The notes under the pieces: generated by a model | The model's input: the letters and a program-made list of their open reading frames with translations, nothing else | Database searches by the model: none | What the model was told of the DNA's origin: nothing | Made by a program: the position numbers and the translations under genes | Shown here: piece by piece, positions 63,112 to 64,000 of the stretch | Position numbering within the stretch: position 1 is the first letter of the stretch | Layout: every line of letters begins with the position of its first letter | Assembly (NCBI RefSeq): GCF_025665335.1 | Contig: NZ_CP106869.1 | Coordinates: 4,738,501-4,802,500, forward strand | Direction: 5' to 3' | Origin: Xanthomonas sp. AM6 | Lineage (GTDB): Bacteria > Pseudomonadota > Gammaproteobacteria > Xanthomonadales > Xanthomonadaceae | Length of the DNA: 64,000 bases

Positions 63112-64000
63112 ATGACCCCGATCGCCCGCACCGCACTGGCCTGCGCCGTGCTCGCCCTGTCCGCCTGCAAGCCGCAGGCGCCAGCCGCCGACGGCAAGGC
63201 GCCGCCCGCCGCGAGCAGCGCCGCCGCGCCGGTCGCCGGCGACGACAACCTCAACGCGGTGCTGTGGATGCAGCGCTCGGCCGAGTACCAGGCCGTTGCC
63301 GAGCAGACCTATCGCGCCGCCGCCGACCGCCTGGATGCGGCGCTGAAGGAGCCGAACTGGGACGCGCTGGTGCCGGAGGAACGCGGCAACGCCGCGGCCG
63401 GGCTGAAGCCGGCGGTGGTGATGGACGTGGACGAGACGGTGCTGGACAACTCGCCGTACCAGGCGCGGCTGATCCGCAACGGCAAGGAATACGACGAATT
63501 GAGCTGGGACCAGTGGGTGGCCGAGAAGAAGGCCAGGCCGATCCCGGGCGTGGTCGATTTCGCCAAGGCGGCCACCGCCAAGGGCATCACCGTGCTGTAC
63601 GTCTCCAACCGCGCCGTGCACCTGACCGACGCGACCCTGGCCAACCTGCGCAGCGCCGGCCTGCCGGTGGCCGACAACAGCGTGCTGCTGGGCCTGGGCA
63701 CGGTGGTCAAGGACTGCGAGCAGAACGGCTCGGAGAAGAACTGCCGGCGCAGGCTGGTCGGCCAGCAGTACCGGGTGCTGATGCAGTTCGGCGACCAGCT
63801 CGGCGATTTCGTGCAGGTCGTGGCCAACACCCCGGACGGCCGCGCGCAGCTGCTGCAGCAATACCACGACTGGTTCGGCGAGCGCTGGTGGATGCTGCCC
63901 AATCCCAGCTACGGCTCCTGGGAACCGGCGCTGTTCAACAACGACTTCGCGCAGCCGCGCGCCGCGCGCCACCAGGCCAAGCGCGACGCGCTGGAGCTGG
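63112..64000 (+). CDS. Lipoprotein e(P4)-type 5'-nucleotidase/acid phosphatase (C-terminus beyond window)
   Basis: 296 codons before the edge, probably almost complete (family 260-310 aa). Lipobox LSAC (Cys19) in MTPIARTALACAVLALSACK marks an outer-membrane lipoprotein. The HAD nucleophile motif is VVMDVDETVLDN with Asp105 and Asp107; a second motif VLYVSNR and a motif MQFGDQLGDF complete the class-C non-specific acid phosphatase signature. Haemophilus e(P4) releases phosphate from NMN and nucleotides for uptake; a nucleotide-scavenging role is likely here. Gene is preceded by about 150 bp of unmarked DNA. Confidence 0.9.
   Translation, partial: MTPIARTALACAVLALSACKPQAPAADGKAPPAASSAAAPVAGDDNLNAVLWMQRSAEYQAVAEQTYRAAADRLDAALKEPNWDALVPEERGNAAAGLKPAVVMDVDETVLDNSPYQARLIRNGKEYDELSWDQWVAEKKARPIPGVVDFAKAATAKGITVLYVSNRAVHLTDATLANLRSAGLPVADNSVLLGLGTVVKDCEQNGSEKNCRRRLVGQQYRVLMQFGDQLGDFVQVVANTPDGRAQLLQQYHDWFGERWWMLPNPSYGSWEPALFNNDFAQPRAARHQAKRDALEL

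Overview
The window is very GC-rich Gram-negative DNA (about 70 % by eye) with gammaproteobacterial gene families typical of Xanthomonadaceae: the rsmG-parA-parB run, a TonB-dependent receptor, an S46 dipeptidyl peptidase, TamA/TamB, an MHS/DcaP pair, a cellobionate-type GH94 phosphorylase, and many copies of the 'gtaggagcggcttcagccgcgac' REP element. I infer Xanthomonas or a very close relative; no rRNA or tRNA was seen that would settle the species.

Left part (1-9.6 kb): a minus-strand heavy-metal efflux operon (small His-containing exported peptide, CzcC, CzcB, then CzcA cut by the window edge), a DUF885 exported metallohydrolase, and a REP-associated tyrosine transposase flanked by REP elements. 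9.6-15.1 kb is a long minus-strand run: rsmG, parA, parB, a SUFU-domain protein, a UDP-uronate epimerase, a polyprenyl-phosphate-type glycosyltransferase and a small LpxB-N-domain membrane protein; the last three look like a lipid-linked sugar module. 15.3-20.1 kb holds a phosphopantetheinyl transferase, a small stress membrane protein, a GFA-fold protein, exonuclease III, coniferyl-aldehyde dehydrogenase and a YjjG-like nucleotidase.

20.3-41 kb looks like a carbon-acid utilisation and signalling block. A DcaP porin and MHS symporter are divergent from acetyl-CoA synthetase (acs), which is followed by a NarL-type response regulator; 8 kb further on lies a hybrid kinase with a sodium/solute-symporter sensor. 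Together these resemble the CrbS/CrbR acetate switch. Between them are mntP under a yybP-ykoY manganese riboswitch, a 2OG-Fe(II) oxygenase, a TonB-dependent receptor and a TPR-sulfotransferase. A second sensor kinase and an exported TPR-GGDEF protein with a degenerate GSEEF site follow.

41-49.9 kb: a membrane-anchored tandem AAA+ ATPase, then a coherent cellobionate module (GH94 phosphorylase, GPH sugar transporter, divergent gluconokinase) bracketed by two tandem REP arrays of 111-114 bp period, then alkyladenine glycosylase. 49.9-64 kb: an S46 peptidase with a DPP11-type specificity residue, a lower-GC island carrying a collapsed RHS gene and a small membrane protein that may be its orphan immunity gene, tamB-tamA, a GNAT and a DinB protein, YceH, an alginate-lyase-like exported protein, and an e(P4)-type acid phosphatase running off the right edge.

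All coordinates come from reading the sequence; no database search was possible. Family names rest on recognised motifs and length.
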